Counted from the first letter of the stretch, positions 52,069-62,259 are shown. The stretch: 64,000 nt of DNA from Mesonia hippocampi (GCF_014197445.1 NZ_JACIFO010000002.1:186001-250000), one strand, 5' to 3'. Program-made: numbers and translations. The notes: a model not told the origin generated them from the letters alone.

Positions 52069-53840
52069 TATTTTTTATAGGATTTTTTTTAGGGAGCTTT
52101 ATATACGTAAATGCGCAATCTCCTGCATTAGCAAAAAACTATTTCGAACAAGGTGAGTTTGCCAAAGCTAAAGCCATTTATCAAGAAATATATCAAAAAA
52201 ACCCGCAGAACCTTAGTGTGGCTTACAGCTATATAAACACCTTACAAGAGTTAGAGGAATACCAAACTGCCGAAAAAATTATCCGAGAACAATTAAAACT
52301 TTATAAAAACTACCCCAATTTGTATGTAGAGTTAGGATACAATTACCAGCTACAACAAGAAACAACAAAAGCCAAAAACGCTTACCAAGAAGCAATACAA
52401 GAACTAGAAAAGCGACCTAATTATGCTTATGGCGTAGGAAAAGCCTTCCAGAAATACAACCTACTAGAAGAAGCCATTAACGCATACAGCATAGCTTTAG
52501 AACGCTCCTCGAACATCTCTGCCCGTGTAGAGCTTGCAAAAATTTATGGCGAGCAATTAAAGCATAAAAAAATGTTCGACACGTATATAGACGTGGTAAA
52601 AGAACAACCCAATTACCTTTATGTAATTCACCGTAGTTTTGCCGAATACATTACCGATGATAAAGAAAATACCGAAAATAAAGTTTTAAGGCAACTGCTA
52701 TTAGAACGCTTACAGGAAGAGCCTCTGCTTCTATATAATCAATTACTCAGTTGGCTTTTTATTCACGAAAAAAACTTTAAGATGGCGTTTATCCAAGAAA
52801 AAGCCATTTATAACCGAGAAGGAAAAACCAATCTTCAAGCCTTTTTTCAGCTAAGTGAAATTGCACAAGAACAGGGCGATTTAAAAACTTCGGGAGAAAT
52901 TTTGGATTATATCATCACCGCATCTCCTCTTCCTTATGTTAAGATAAAAGCAGAAGAGTTACGCCTACAACAACAAATAGATATTGCCACGGCTAAAGAT
53001 TATCCGAACATAACTAAAAACTTCGAAAAAGTTTTTACCACCTATGCCCCTGATGAAAATTTATTTTATATAAAACTTCAACATGCGCGTTTTTTAGCCT
53101 TTAAACTATCGCAAACTTCACAAGCCTTAACACAATTAAAACAACTGCTCACAGCAGATTTATCGATGCGAAAAGAAGCTTTGTTAAAAATGCTTTTAGC
53201 CGATATTTTAGTACTAGACGAACGCTATAACCAAGCCCTAATCTACTACAGCCAAGTGCAAAACCTTTACGAGAATTCTCCCATAGGGCACGAAGCCCGA
53301 TACAAAGTAGCTAAAACCAGCTATTATAAAGGAGATTTTGATTGGGCAAAAACACAATTAGATGTTTTAAAAACCTCTACCTCTCAGCTTATTGCTAACG
53401 ATGCTTTAGAACTTGGTTTACTCATAAAATCAAACACAGAGGAAGATAGCTTACAACCTGCCTTAAAAAAGTTTGCAAAAGCAGATTTACTTCAGTTTCA
53501 AGAAAAATATACAGACGCTTTAACCCTTCTAGACACCTTGTTAAACCAATACAAAGGCTATAAAATAGAAGACGAAGCTTTTTTCCGTAAAGCTAAAATT
53601 CATGAACATTTAAAAAACTATGAATTAGCTGCCACTTATTATGAGAAAATAGTTGCTTTCTATCCAGAGGAATCGCTAGCAGACGATGCGCTCTTTGCGC
53701 TTGCTAAACTACACCAAGAAAAGCTTAACCAAACTACAAAAGCTCAGGAATACTACAAACGTATTATCTTTGAATATCCCAATAGCCTTTATGTTAATGA
53801 AGCAAGGAAAGCCTATCGGGAAAATATCCCTCCTACTTAA
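52059..53840 (+). CDS. exported TPR protein
   Basis: 593 residues. The start MRFLFFIGFFLGSFIYVNAQ is a signal peptide, which supports the ATG at 52059 even though it lies in a terminator stem. Many TPR units follow (FAKAKAIYQEIYQKNPQNLS, TTKAKNAYQEAIQELEKRPN, YELAATYYEKIVAFYPEE, TKAQEYYKRIIFEYPNS), the last ones of the YbgF/BamD kind. It is probably a periplasmic scaffold. The genes before and after are housekeeping. Confidence 0.85.
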   Translation: MRFLFFIGFFLGSFIYVNAQSPALAKNYFEQGEFAKAKAIYQEIYQKNPQNLSVAYSYINTLQELEEYQTAEKIIREQLKLYKNYPNLYVELGYNYQLQQETTKAKNAYQEAIQELEKRPNYAYGVGKAFQKYNLLEEAINAYSIALERSSNISARVELAKIYGEQLKHKKMFDTYIDVVKEQPNYLYVIHRSFAEYITDDKENTENKVLRQLLLERLQEEPLLLYNQLLSWLFIHEKNFKMAFIQEKAIYNREGKTNLQAFFQLSEIAQEQGDLKTSGEILDYIITASPLPYVKIKAEELRLQQQIDIATAKDYPNITKNFEKVFTTYAPDENLFYIKLQHARFLAFKLSQTSQALTQLKQLLTADLSMRKEALLKMLLADILVLDERYNQALIYYSQVQNLYENSPIGHEARYKVAKTSYYKGDFDWAKTQLDVLKTSTSQLIANDALELGLLIKSNTEEDSLQPALKKFAKADLLQFQEKYTDALTLLDTLLNQYKGYKIEDEAFFRKAKIHEHLKNYELAATYYEKIVAFYPEESLADDALFALAKLHQEKLNQTTKAQEYYKRIIFEYPNSLYVNEARKAYRENIPPT

Positions 53841-53886
53841 TGCCATATAAAACCTAAAAACATCGAGTAAGCTTTCTAAAAAATAA

Positions 53887-53894
53887 TACTTTTG
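53887..53894 (+). promoter_or_regulatory. -7 element (TACTTTTG) for the DUF4286-rsmA-mgtE operon
   Basis: A TAnnTTTG match followed by C, 21 bp before the ATG at 53916. Confidence 0.45.
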
Positions 53895-53915
53895 CAGTAA
53901 CACTAAATAAAAACC

Positions 53916-54236
53916 ATGTATATTTATAATGTAACCATCAATATTGCAGAAGATGTCCATGACAAATGGGTAAAATGGATGAAAGAAACACATATCCCAG
54001 AAATGCTAAATACCGGCAAATTTATAAAAGCACTTATGAGCCGTGTAATGGTTGAAGAGGAAATGGGCGGGATTACCTACGCTATACAATACACTGCAAA
54101 AAACAAAACAGATTTAGAAAACTATTATAAAGAAGACGCCGAAACATTAAGAGCTAAATCGGCTATTTTTGAAGGAAAATTTGTAGCCTTTAGAACAGAG
54201 TTAGAAGTAATAAGTCAACATGAAAAAAACACCTAA
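53916..54236 (+). CDS. DUF4286 family protein
   Basis: 106 residues. The start [20 protein letters not shown] and [11 protein letters not shown] are typical of DUF4286, small conserved Bacteroidota proteins with a ferredoxin-like fold related to antibiotic-biosynthesis monooxygenases. The function is unknown. It overlaps rsmA by 17 bp. Confidence 0.85.
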   Translation: MYIYNVTINIAEDVHDKWVKWMKETHIPEMLNTGKFIKALMSRVMVEEEMGGITYAIQYTAKNKTDLENYYKEDAETLRAKSAIFEGKFVAFRTELEVISQHEKNT

Positions 54237-55053
54237 ACTTAGTGACCAAGTCCGTGCTAAAAAGCATTTAGGACAACATTTTTTAAAAGATGAAAACACT
54301 TCTAAAAAAATAGCCAACACCCTAAGCCTAAACAATTACACTAAGGTATTAGAAATAGGTCCAGGAACAGGGATGCTCACCAAGTATCTTCTTCAAAAAG
54401 ATATAGAGGTTTTTGCCATGGATATCGATAAAGAATCGATTGCTTATTTACAACAAAATTTTTTTCTAGATTACCCTTCCCTTACCAAAAATAACAAATT
54501 ACATGTTTTAGAAGCCGATTTTTTAAAAACCAACCTCAGCGAATATTTTGGAAAGGAAAACTTTGCCATTACCGGAAATTTCCCCTATAATATTTCTACC
54601 CAAATAGTTTTTAAAACCTTAGCTATAAAAGAACAAGTTCCTGAGTTTACGGGCATGTTTCAAAAAGAAGTAGCCCAAAGAATTTGCGAAAAACCAGGCA
54701 GCAAAACCTATGGGATTTTATCGGTTTTAACACAAGCATTTTACCATGCCGAATATTTATTTACCGTTCCTCCAGGAGTATTTAATCCGCCCCCAAAAGT
54801 AGATAGCGGTGTTTTACGCTTAACCCGAAAAGAAAACACCCAACTCCCTTGTAGCGAAAAGCTGTTTTTTAACGTCGTAAAACTAAGTTTTCAACAACGC
54901 CGAAAAACCCTTCGTAATAGCCTAAAAAGCTTTAACTTGCCTCCTAACTTAAAAGAAGAAAAGCTATTTGGGCAACGCCCAGAACAACTCTCGGTAGAAG
55001 AGTTTATAATGCTCACTCAAAAGATCGAAGCACATGCAATTTCAGATAAGTAA
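54220..55053 (+). CDS. rsmA: 16S rRNA (adenine1518-N6/adenine1519-N6) dimethyltransferase
   Basis: 277 residues. [17 protein letters not shown], the SAM-binding [11 protein letters not shown], and the catalytic Asn-x-Pro-Tyr in [11 protein letters not shown] identify KsgA/RsmA. It dimethylates two adenines in helix 45 of 16S rRNA late in assembly. It overlaps DUF4286 (17 bp) and mgtE (20 bp) in an operon. Confidence 0.96.
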   Translation: MKKTPKLSDQVRAKKHLGQHFLKDENTSKKIANTLSLNNYTKVLEIGPGTGMLTKYLLQKDIEVFAMDIDKESIAYLQQNFFLDYPSLTKNNKLHVLEADFLKTNLSEYFGKENFAITGNFPYNISTQIVFKTLAIKEQVPEFTGMFQKEVAQRICEKPGSKTYGILSVLTQAFYHAEYLFTVPPGVFNPPPKVDSGVLRLTRKENTQLPCSEKLFFNVVKLSFQQRRKTLRNSLKSFNLPPNLKEEKLFGQRPEQLSVEEFIMLTQKIEAHAISDK

Positions 55054-56386
55054 AGAACTCATAGAGAAAATAGAACAGCTTATTGAGCAACAGCACAATA
55101 AGGATCTTCTGTTATATCTAAACGATTTGCACCATGCAGATATTGCCGAAATAATCGATGAGCTAGACTTAGACGACGCTACGTATATTATAAAGCTTCT
55201 TAACAGCGAAAAAACCGCAGAAGTACTTATGGAACTCGATGAAGACAATCGAGAAAAAGTACTAAGCAACCTCTCTGCAAAAGAAATTGCCGACGAAATT
55301 GAGGAAATGGACACCGACGATGCCGCCGATATCGTTGCCGAACTTTCCGAAGAAATTAAAGACCAAGTAATTGCCAATATCGAGGATGAAGAGCATGCCG
55401 AAAATATTGTTGAATTACTACGTTACGATGAGGATTCTGCTGGAGGACTCATGGCCAAAGAGCTAGTTAAAGTAAACGAAAACTGGAGCGTTACCGGTTG
55501 TATGAGCGAAATGCGCGAACAAGCCGAAAATGTAACCCGTGTTCACTCCATCTATGTAGTTGATAATAAGCAACGTTTAAAAGGAAGGCTTTCCTTAAAA
55601 GATTTACTTACCGCCCCAAGCTCTGCACAAATTAGCGATGTTTACATAAAAAAAGTTGATTATGTAAAAGTAAATACGCCAGGAGAAGAAGTAGCTAGAA
55701 TTATGCAAAAATACGACCTCGAGGCCATTCCCGTAGTAAATGAAACAGGAAAACTCGTAGGTCGAGTTACCATAGATGATATTGTAGATTTTATAAAAGA
55801 AGAAGCCGATAAGGATTACCAAATGGCAGCAGGTATATCGGAAGATATCGAGGCCGATGCTGGAATTTTAGACATGGTTAAAGCCCGACTACCTTGGCTA
55901 ATTTTAGCCCTTTTAGGAGGTTTTGTAACTGTACGTATTACAGGAAATTTTGAAGACGCCATGACCAAATACGGAGTATTATTTTTCTTTACACCCCTTA
56001 TTGCAGCAATGGCAGGAAATGTGGGGGTGCAATCTTCTGCAATTATGGTACAAGGTATTGCCAACAACACCCTTCGAGGCTCACTTATAAAACGTTTACT
56101 AAGAGAAATAGGACTTAGTTTGCTCAATGGTCTAATTCTCGCAGGAATTTTATTACTAGGCTCTCACTTCCTATTAGGCCAAGCCTATATTATTGGTGTT
56201 ACCGTAGCTATTTCACTCATATCGGTAATTATTATAGCCTCTACCATTGGTACAGTTGTCCCAATTACTTTACACAAATATGGGATAGACCCTGCACTAG
56301 CAACAGGACCTTTTATTACCACAAGTAACGATATTTGCGGAATTCTAATTTACTTTACCATTGCTAAATTTATACTTGGTTTTTAA
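55034..56386 (+). CDS. mgtE: magnesium transporter MgtE
   Basis: 450 residues. The N-terminal acidic MgtE_N helical repeats (about 1-130), two CBS domains (about 135-250, with the acidic ends [13 protein letters not shown]) and five membrane helices (about 280-450, with [20 protein letters not shown], the pore motif) are all present. It lets Mg2+ in under control of cytosolic Mg2+. The ATG at 55034 starts inside rsmA; the first residues [20 protein letters not shown] fit. Confidence 0.95.
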   Translation: MQFQISKELIEKIEQLIEQQHNKDLLLYLNDLHHADIAEIIDELDLDDATYIIKLLNSEKTAEVLMELDEDNREKVLSNLSAKEIADEIEEMDTDDAADIVAELSEEIKDQVIANIEDEEHAENIVELLRYDEDSAGGLMAKELVKVNENWSVTGCMSEMREQAENVTRVHSIYVVDNKQRLKGRLSLKDLLTAPSSAQISDVYIKKVDYVKVNTPGEEVARIMQKYDLEAIPVVNETGKLVGRVTIDDIVDFIKEEADKDYQMAAGISEDIEADAGILDMVKARLPWLILALLGGFVTVRITGNFEDAMTKYGVLFFFTPLIAAMAGNVGVQSSAIMVQGIANNTLRGSLIKRLLREIGLSLLNGLILAGILLLGSHFLLGQAYIIGVTVAISLISVIIIASTIGTVVPITLHKYGIDPALATGPFITTSNDICGILIYFTIAKFILGF

Positions 56387-56467
56387 CTTTTTTAAAATAA
56401 CTTAGGCAAAGCCTTACCTCTTAAGGTTTTTAAAATTTACTTACCTTTACTTCTTAAAAGGTATTTT

Positions 56468-56866
56468 ATGAAACCCATCCCCTACGAAGATACACTTATT
56501 GTTCCTTCAAGTGCTATCGACCAATTAAACCATGTAAACAATGTTACCTATTTACAGTGGATACAAGATATCGCTCAAAAACATTGGGAAACAAAAACAC
56601 CTAAAACAATAAGAGAAAAAGTAGGTTGGGTAGTTTTAGACCATTTTATCGAATATAAAAAACCCTCGTTTGAAGGAGAAAAACTATCGTTAAAAACATG
56701 GATAGAAGACTACGGAAACTTTAAAAGTCAACGTTGTGTAGAAATCAAAAACACCAATACCAATGCCTTAATTGTAAGAGCAAAAACCACCTGGTGTTTA
56801 ATCGATTTAAAACGCCAAAAACCAACCCGTATCACACCAGAAATAACCCAACCTTATTTTGAATAA
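56468..56866 (+). CDS. 4HBT-type acyl-CoA thioesterase
   Basis: 132 residues of the hotdog fold. The motif DQLNHVNNVTYLQWIQDIA holds the Asp/Asn active-site region of the 4-hydroxybenzoyl-CoA thioesterase family, and VGWVVLDHFIEYKKPS follows. It is a likely cytosolic thioesterase with unknown chain length. The gene at 60801 is another 4HBT member, more distant. It is the first of three genes with short gaps (5 and 6 bp) up to 58284. Confidence 0.85.
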   Translation: MKPIPYEDTLIVPSSAIDQLNHVNNVTYLQWIQDIAQKHWETKTPKTIREKVGWVVLDHFIEYKKPSFEGEKLSLKTWIEDYGNFKSQRCVEIKNTNTNALIVRAKTTWCLIDLKRQKPTRITPEITQPYFE

Positions 56867-56871
56867 ACCTT

Positions 56872-57822
56872 ATGAAAATTATTCATATAGATAAAAATCA
56901 CTCGCTACTTATCCAACAATTGTCAACCTTAGGATTTGAGAATATCGAAAATTATTCTTCGCCAAAAGAAGAAGTCCTAAAAAGCATTCACCAATATGAA
57001 GGTATTATTATAAGAAGTCGGTTTAAATTAGACAAAGACTTTCTTAAAGCCGCAAAAAAATTAAAATTTATAGGTCGGTTAGGCGCAGGCTTAGAAAATA
57101 TTGACACTGAATATGCCAAAGAACAAGGCATTACACTATTCTCGGCACCAGAAGGCAACCGAAATGCCGTTGGAGAGCATGCCCTAGGAATGTTATTAAA
57201 CCTAATGAACAAACTTCGCATTGCAGATAACGAAGTTAGAAACGGAATCTGGTTACGGGAAGAAAATAGAGGCTATGAGATAGAAGGTAAAACCATAGGT
57301 ATTATTGGCTACGGAAACATGGGAAAAGCATTTGCTAAAAAATTGCGAGGCTTTGATTGCCAAGTGCTTTGCTACGACATAAAAAAGCAGGTAGGCAATC
57401 AAGATGCAACACAAGTTAGTTTAGAAGAATTACAACAAAAAGCCGATATTCTAAGTTTACACACGCCGCTAACTCCAGAAACGACCAACATGATAGATGC
57501 CGCTTTTATAGCGCGTTTTAAAAAACCTTTTTGGTTTATTAATACCGCCAGAGGAAAATCGGTAATAACCTCCGACCTTGTTACCGCATTACATACGGGT
57601 AAAATTTTAGGAGCCGGTTTAGATGTTTTAGAATACGAAAAAAGTTCTTTTGAAAACCTATTTCAGGAGGATGGTGAAATGCCCGAAGCTTTCCAATACC
57701 TTATTAAATCTAACAAGGTGTTGTTATCTCCGCATATTGCAGGATGGACCATAGAAAGTAAAGAAAAACTTGCACAAACAATAGCAAACAAAATAAAAAA
57801 CTGGTTAACCGAAAATAAATAA
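56872..57822 (+). CDS. D-2-hydroxyacid dehydrogenase (SerA-like)
   Basis: 316 residues. It has the NAD-binding GIIGYGNMGKAFA (143-155), catalytic Arg227 in INTARGKS and His288 in SPHIAGWT, with Glu256-like acid in LDVLEYEK. It is of the phosphoglycerate/2-hydroxyacid dehydrogenase family but lacks the ACT regulatory domain. It may be a serine-pathway or general keto-acid reductase. It follows the thioesterase gene by 5 bp. Confidence 0.85.
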   Translation: MKIIHIDKNHSLLIQQLSTLGFENIENYSSPKEEVLKSIHQYEGIIIRSRFKLDKDFLKAAKKLKFIGRLGAGLENIDTEYAKEQGITLFSAPEGNRNAVGEHALGMLLNLMNKLRIADNEVRNGIWLREENRGYEIEGKTIGIIGYGNMGKAFAKKLRGFDCQVLCYDIKKQVGNQDATQVSLEELQQKADILSLHTPLTPETTNMIDAAFIARFKKPFWFINTARGKSVITSDLVTALHTGKILGAGLDVLEYEKSSFENLFQEDGEMPEAFQYLIKSNKVLLSPHIAGWTIESKEKLAQTIANKIKNWLTENK

Positions 57823-57828
57823 CAACGC

Positions 57829-58284
57829 ATGAAATACGATGCAACATCTCCCGAAAACTATATAAATAAAACCCCAGAGGAACGCCATGAAGCGCTCCAA
57901 AAATTACGTAAAACCATAAAAAAACACCTTCCTAAAGGTTTTCAAGAAGGCATGCAATATAACATGATTAGTTATTATATTCCGCATAGTTTATATCCTG
58001 ATGGTTACCATTGTAACCCTAAAAAACCTTTGCCTTTTATGAGTTTTGCTTCGCAAAAAAATTCTATAAACTTATACCACATGGGAATCTATGCAAAACC
58101 AGAGTTGTATAACTGGTTTGTTAATGAATACCCTAAGCACTGTTCCTTAAAGTTAGACATGGGGAAAAGCTGTATCCGTTTTAAAAACGTAAACAAAATA
58201 CCTTTCTCATTGATTGCTATGCTTTGTGAAAAAATGACGCCACAAGATTGGATAGATTGTTATGAAAAAAGTTATAAAAAATAA
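57829..58284 (+). CDS. DUF1801 domain protein
   Basis: 151 residues. MISYYIPHSLYPDGYHCNPK, SFASQKNSINLYHMGIYA and GKSCIRFKNVNKIPFSLIAM match DUF1801 (YdhG/iron chaperone-like fold). The function is unknown. It is the last gene of the short operon and is followed by a terminator. Confidence 0.8.
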   Translation: MKYDATSPENYINKTPEERHEALQKLRKTIKKHLPKGFQEGMQYNMISYYIPHSLYPDGYHCNPKKPLPFMSFASQKNSINLYHMGIYAKPELYNWFVNEYPKHCSLKLDMGKSCIRFKNVNKIPFSLIAMLCEKMTPQDWIDCYEKSYKK

Positions 58285-58313
58285 AAGGATGAACATTAAC
58301 GCTCATCCTTTTT
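58283..58313. terminator. bidirectional terminator after the DUF1801 gene
   Basis: AAAAGGATGA (58283-58292) pairs with TCATCCTTTT (58303-58312) and is followed by T. It overlaps the DUF1801 stop and sits before the convergent gene's stop at 58348. Confidence 0.65.
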
Positions 58314-58347
58314 ACTTTACCATATCCGCTAAAAAACAAGATTGTTT

Positions 58348-59490
58348 TTATCCTAAAGCTTGCTTTAAATCGTTAATTAAATCTTCCTTATCTTCTACAC
58401 CAACACTAAGCCTTACTAACGAATCTACCACGCCTGTTTTCACTCTTTCTTCGGCAGGAATAGATGCATGTGTCATGCTGGCAGGATGACCCGCCAAAGA
58501 TTCTACACCTCCTAAAGACTCCGCTAGCGTAAATACTTTTAATTTTTCCACAAAAGAAATAGCCTCTTCTAGCGAGTTATTTTTTGTGGTAAACGATAAC
58601 ATCCCTCCAAAATCACGCATTTGTTTTTTAGCAATTTCATGATTTGGGTGTGTTTCAAACCCCGGCCAATATACTTTATCTACTTTAGGGTGTTGTGCAA
58701 GGTATTCGGCTACAGCTTTCCCGTTTTCGCAATGTCTTTGCATGCGTAAATGCAAGGTTTTTATCCCTCGAAGCACCAAGAAACTATCTTGCGGACCAGC
58801 CACTCCTCCACTTGCATTCTGGATAAAATAAAGCTTATCGGCAAGTGCTTTATCTTTTACGGCCAACACTCCCATAACAACATCACTATGCCCGCCTAGG
58901 TATTTTGTTGCACTGTGCATAACGATATCTGCGCCTAAATCTATAGGAAGTTGTAAATACGGTGTTGCAAATGTATTATCTACCGCCAACAAAAGTTCAT
59001 GCTTTTTAGCTGTTTTTGCTAAGGCTTCTATATCAATAATATTTAGCATTGGGTTGGTGGGTGTTTCCGCCCAAATTAACTTTGTATTTTCCGAAATATG
59101 TTTTTCTATTTCCGAAGCTTTTTCCATCCCGATAAATTTGAATTTGATTCCAAATTTCTCATAAATCTGGGTAAACAAGCGGTAAGTACCTCCGTATAAA
59201 TCGTTGGTAGAAACCACTTCATCTCCTGGTTTTAAGAGTTTCATTACCGCATCTATAGCTGCCAAACCAGAACCAAATGCTAAACCATAATTAGCGTTTT
59301 CTATGCTTGCTATTGCTTTTTCTAGCGCATGGCGTGTGGGGTTTCCACTTCTAGAATACTCAAATCCGTTATGCCCTCCTGGTGTAGATTGTGCATAAGT
59401 TGATGTTTGGTATATAGGCGGCATCACCGACTGGTAAGCAGGATCTATATTTTCTTGCCCGCCGTGGATTGTTTTCGTATTAAATTTCAT
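58348..59490 (-). CDS. cystathionine gamma-synthase / trans-sulfuration PLP enzyme
   Basis: 380 residues of the Cys/Met metabolism PLP family. The PLP lysine is Lys196 in MHSATKYLGGHSDVVMG. YSRSGNPTRHALEKAIASIE and LAESLGGVESLAGHPASMTH are the substrate-site blocks. Such enzymes act as cystathionine gamma-synthase or gamma-lyase. The sequence alone does not decide which, since both keep these motifs. It is transcribed alone. Confidence 0.9.
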   Translation of the reverse strand: MKFNTKTIHGGQENIDPAYQSVMPPIYQTSTYAQSTPGGHNGFEYSRSGNPTRHALEKAIASIENANYGLAFGSGLAAIDAVMKLLKPGDEVVSTNDLYGGTYRLFTQIYEKFGIKFKFIGMEKASEIEKHISENTKLIWAETPTNPMLNIIDIEALAKTAKKHELLLAVDNTFATPYLQLPIDLGADIVMHSATKYLGGHSDVVMGVLAVKDKALADKLYFIQNASGGVAGPQDSFLVLRGIKTLHLRMQRHCENGKAVAEYLAQHPKVDKVYWPGFETHPNHEIAKKQMRDFGGMLSFTTKNNSLEEAISFVEKLKVFTLAESLGGVESLAGHPASMTHASIPAEERVKTGVVDSLVRLSVGVEDKEDLINDLKQALG

Positions 59491-59647
59491 TTTTATTTAT
59501 TTTAAATTTCATGGCTAAACTCGCCAATAATCATTCCAAAAATTGTAATTTTTTCTTATTTCTTTCTTAACAAAAATAAAGGAAGCTTTGTGCTTTACCA
59601 AAATTGATGTACTTTTATTGTAGATAACAATACCTTTAATCTTTATC

Positions 59648-60442
59648 ATGAAAAAAATCATTTTATTCCTTAGTATTATTGGCTTGCTTTTTTCTTGTAA
59701 AAATGATCCAAAAACCACCAACAAAACAGAGGTAACAACGACAGAAACTCCTATTGAAAAAATAACTTCTAAATTAGAAAACATTAACGTAGAAGCTTTT
59801 AAAGCTTGCGAGGAAGCTGATTGCCCAATTCTTGAAGTTAGTTACCTAACCATTACAGGAGCGCATGCCGAGACTATAAATAAAGTAAACCAACAGCAGC
59901 TTATCACTATTTTTAATTCTGCCGAAGAAAACGCACCTCAACACGCTAGCCTTAAAGATGCTATCGGTTCTTTTATAGACGACTATATTAATTTTAAACA
60001 CGAGTTTCCTGATTCTCATGCCGAGTACGAGGCCAATATTTCTCAAGAAGTTAGAGCAGAAACAGCACAAACCTTATTATTACAAACCAATTATTACCTG
60101 TTTACGGGTGGTGCACACGGTTATGGCGCTACAAGATACACCAACTTTGATAAAAAAACAGGAAAGGCACTAAGCACTAAAGATTTAATTAAAAATTTAG
60201 ATGCATTTACCGCTTATGCAGAAAAAGAGTTCCGAAAAAAATATAAACTTAGTAAGGAAGAAAACATCAATGCAAAAGGGTTTTTGTTTGAAGACAACAA
60301 ATTTGCACTCCCTACTAACATTGGGATTACTAACAACAAAGTTCTTTTAGTATACAACCGTTATGAAGCGGCAAGTTATGCTGATGGCGAATTAACAATA
60401 ACCCTAGACAAAGAGACTGTTAAAAACTGGCTTAATTATTAA
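59648..60442 (+). CDS. RsiV-like lipoprotein (DUF4163/DUF3298)
   Basis: 264 residues with a lipoprotein signal (IGLLFSC, Cys17). The body has DUF4163 (about 55-150) and DUF3298 (about 160-255), with GGAHGYGATRYTNFDKKTGK, the RsiV-type motif. In Bacillus, the extracytoplasmic part of RsiV binds lysozyme; Bacteroidota members are lipoproteins with unknown ligand. It is 4 bp before the ArsC-like gene. Confidence 0.85.
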   Translation: MKKIILFLSIIGLLFSCKNDPKTTNKTEVTTTETPIEKITSKLENINVEAFKACEEADCPILEVSYLTITGAHAETINKVNQQQLITIFNSAEENAPQHASLKDAIGSFIDDYINFKHEFPDSHAEYEANISQEVRAETAQTLLLQTNYYLFTGGAHGYGATRYTNFDKKTGKALSTKDLIKNLDAFTAYAEKEFRKKYKLSKEENINAKGFLFEDNKFALPTNIGITNNKVLLVYNRYEAASYADGELTITLDKETVKNWLNY

Positions 60443-60446
60443 TAAA

Positions 60447-60806
60447 ATGCCGAAAAAAGTATATTACCTAGCTACTTGCGATACGTGTAAACGTATTTTA
60501 AAAGAAGTAGCACTACCCGATTTTTTTGAAAAACAAGAGATTAAATCATCTCCTCTTACCCCTGAGCAATTAGAAGAACTCTATCAGTTATCAGGAAGCT
60601 ATGAGAGTTTATTTAACAAACGTTCAAGGTTATATAAAGAAAGAGGTTTAAAAGATAAAAACTTAGAAGAAAGCGATTATAAAAAGCTTCTTTTAGAGCA
60701 TTACACCTTTCTTAAAAGGCCCGTATTTATAGTTGACCAACATATTTTTATAGGAAATAGTAAAAAAAACATTCATGCCCTAAAAGAAGCTTTAAGTAAT
60801 TTATAA
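60447..60806 (+). CDS. ArsC/Spx-family protein
   Basis: 119 residues. It has a thioredoxin-like fold with YLATCDTCKRIL, a Cys-x2-Cys at the place of the ArsC/Spx redox site. The ArsC arginine cluster is reduced to FLKRPVFIVDQHIFIG. It may be an arsenate-reductase-like or Spx-like redox protein. There is no arsenic gene near, so it is best left as an ArsC-family protein. The last 6 bp overlap the convergent thioesterase gene. Confidence 0.82.
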   Translation: MPKKVYYLATCDTCKRILKEVALPDFFEKQEIKSSPLTPEQLEELYQLSGSYESLFNKRSRLYKERGLKDKNLEESDYKKLLLEHYTFLKRPVFIVDQHIFIGNSKKNIHALKEALSNL

Positions 60807-61289
60807 AGCTATTTCTGGACAGTTTTCTGGCTTCTGCCCATAACGACGTGTATCTTCTTTAGTCAACACTTTAAAATCTGATGTTTTAGAGAGTTTGTTT
60901 AAATTGGCATACATATGTGGCTGAAGCTTTGTTATTTTACGCGTTTTTAAATCTATCCAAGTTCCCATCATTTCACAACGCGCATAATTTACACCTTTAT
61001 CATCATAAAAATTATGCTCAAATTGGAAAAACTTTCCATCTTCAGAAAGTCCCTTTAACTCTAGTGACACCCGTATTTTTTGGTCAGGAAAAATCTCCTT
61101 AAAGTAGTATACATGCTCGTAAAAAACTACAGGCCCTAAATTGTTTTTTATTAATTCTTTCTGCCCAAAGCCATTTTCTACCAAAAACGCCATACGTGTA
61201 TGGCTCATAAAATTAATGTATGCCGAATTGGCTAAATGCCTATTCGCATCTACATCACTCCAACGAATGTCAAACTCTTTTAAATACAT
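60801..61289 (-). CDS. 4HBT-type acyl-CoA thioesterase, second
   Basis: 162 residues of the hotdog fold. FDIRWSDVDANRHLANSAYI has the family's Asp-x-Asx-x-x-x-Asn/His motif, and RCEMMGTWIDLKTRKITKL ends the domain. It is probably an acyl-CoA thioesterase. It is convergent with the ArsC-like gene and upstream faces yicC. Confidence 0.85.
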   Translation of the reverse strand: MYLKEFDIRWSDVDANRHLANSAYINFMSHTRMAFLVENGFGQKELIKNNLGPVVFYEHVYYFKEIFPDQKIRVSLELKGLSEDGKFFQFEHNFYDDKGVNYARCEMMGTWIDLKTRKITKLQPHMYANLNKLSKTSDFKVLTKEDTRRYGQKPENCPEIAL

Positions 61290-61372
61290 ATCTTTTTTAG
61301 GTAAAATTACAAAAAAGCCCTCTATAAAACCTAACTAGGTTTAAAATCTATTTCTATCGTAAATGATTTTAT

Positions 61373-61380
61373 TACCTTTG
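61373..61380 (+). promoter_or_regulatory. -7 element (TACCTTTG) for yicC-gmk-nadD
   Basis: A perfect TAnnTTTG followed by CC, 21 bp before the ATG at 61402. It lies inside the longer possible frame starting at 61363, which shows that the downstream ATG is the real yicC start. Confidence 0.5.
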
Positions 61381-61401
61381 CCTAACTTAAAATTGTACGC
61401 T

Positions 61402-62259
61402 ATGATTCAGTCAATGACGGGTTACGGAAAATCTGTTTTAGAGCTTCCTAACAAAAAAATTAGTATAGAACTCCGTTCGTTAAACAGTAAAAATTTAGAT
61501 TTAAACACCCGTATTCCCTCACAATATAGAGCAAAAGAGCTTGATTTGCGTAATATAATTTCTTCTAAACTAAAAAGAGGAAAAGTAGATTTTTCTCTCT
61601 ATGTAGAACTTACAGGAGAAGAAACCAACACCATTATTAACACCGAGGTGGTAAACCATTACCTAAAGCAATTACAGCAAATAGAAGGTGCCAATAACAA
61701 CAACCTGCTAGAAATTGCCATGAAGCTTCCAGATACTTTAAAAACCACTCGAGAAGAAATAGATGAAGCTGAATTTAATGCCATAGAAAACAGTTTAAAA
61801 GCAGCGATAACCGATATTGAAGCTTACCGTCTAGATGAAGGAGAAGCGCTGGCTAAAGACTTTAATTTACGCATTGGAAACCTAGAAAAGCTACTTAAAA
61901 ACGTAGAAGAAATTGATCCTGAGCGCATAAAAGCTGTAAAAACAAGATTGCAAAAAAGCATTGAAGAATTAAAAGAAGAAGTAGATAAAAATAGGTTTGA
62001 ACAAGAGCTTATTTATTACCTAGAAAAATACGACATCACCGAAGAAAAAATAAGGTTAAGCAACCACTTAAGTTATTTTTCAGAAAATTTAAACTCAGAA
62101 GTTTCTAATGGAAAAAAATTAGGCTTTATTGCGCAAGAAATAGGTCGAGAAATAAATACCATAGGCAGCAAATCTAACTTTGCCCCCATGCAGCAATTGG
62201 TAGTACAAATGAAAGACGAACTAGAAAAAATTAAAGAACAACTTTTAAACGTACTCTAA
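61402..62259 (+). CDS. yicC: YicC family endoribonuclease-like protein
   Basis: 285 residues from ATG 61402 (MIQSMTGYGKSVLELPNKK), the conserved YicC start. An upstream ATG at 61363 overlaps the promoter. SIELRSLNSKNLDLNTRIPS and the C-terminal IGREINTIGSKSNFAPMQQL block are typical. E. coli YicC is a ribonuclease that cuts small RNAs. It is directly followed by gmk (0-bp gap), a common pairing. Confidence 0.92.
   Translation: MIQSMTGYGKSVLELPNKKISIELRSLNSKNLDLNTRIPSQYRAKELDLRNIISSKLKRGKVDFSLYVELTGEETNTIINTEVVNHYLKQLQQIEGANNNNLLEIAMKLPDTLKTTREEIDEAEFNAIENSLKAAITDIEAYRLDEGEALAKDFNLRIGNLEKLLKNVEEIDPERIKAVKTRLQKSIEELKEEVDKNRFEQELIYYLEKYDITEEKIRLSNHLSYFSENLNSEVSNGKKLGFIAQEIGREINTIGSKSNFAPMQQLVVQMKDELEKIKEQLLNVL

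Noticed and set aside
55042-55377. Ser/Ile-rich minus-strand frame under mgtE
   Set aside because: It is the complement of the acidic Glu/Asp-rich MgtE N domain, so the Ser-rich composition is an artefact.
61363-61401. Longer N terminus for YicC
   Set aside because: It covers a perfect -7 promoter element, and the conserved family start is MIQSMTGYGKS at 61402.
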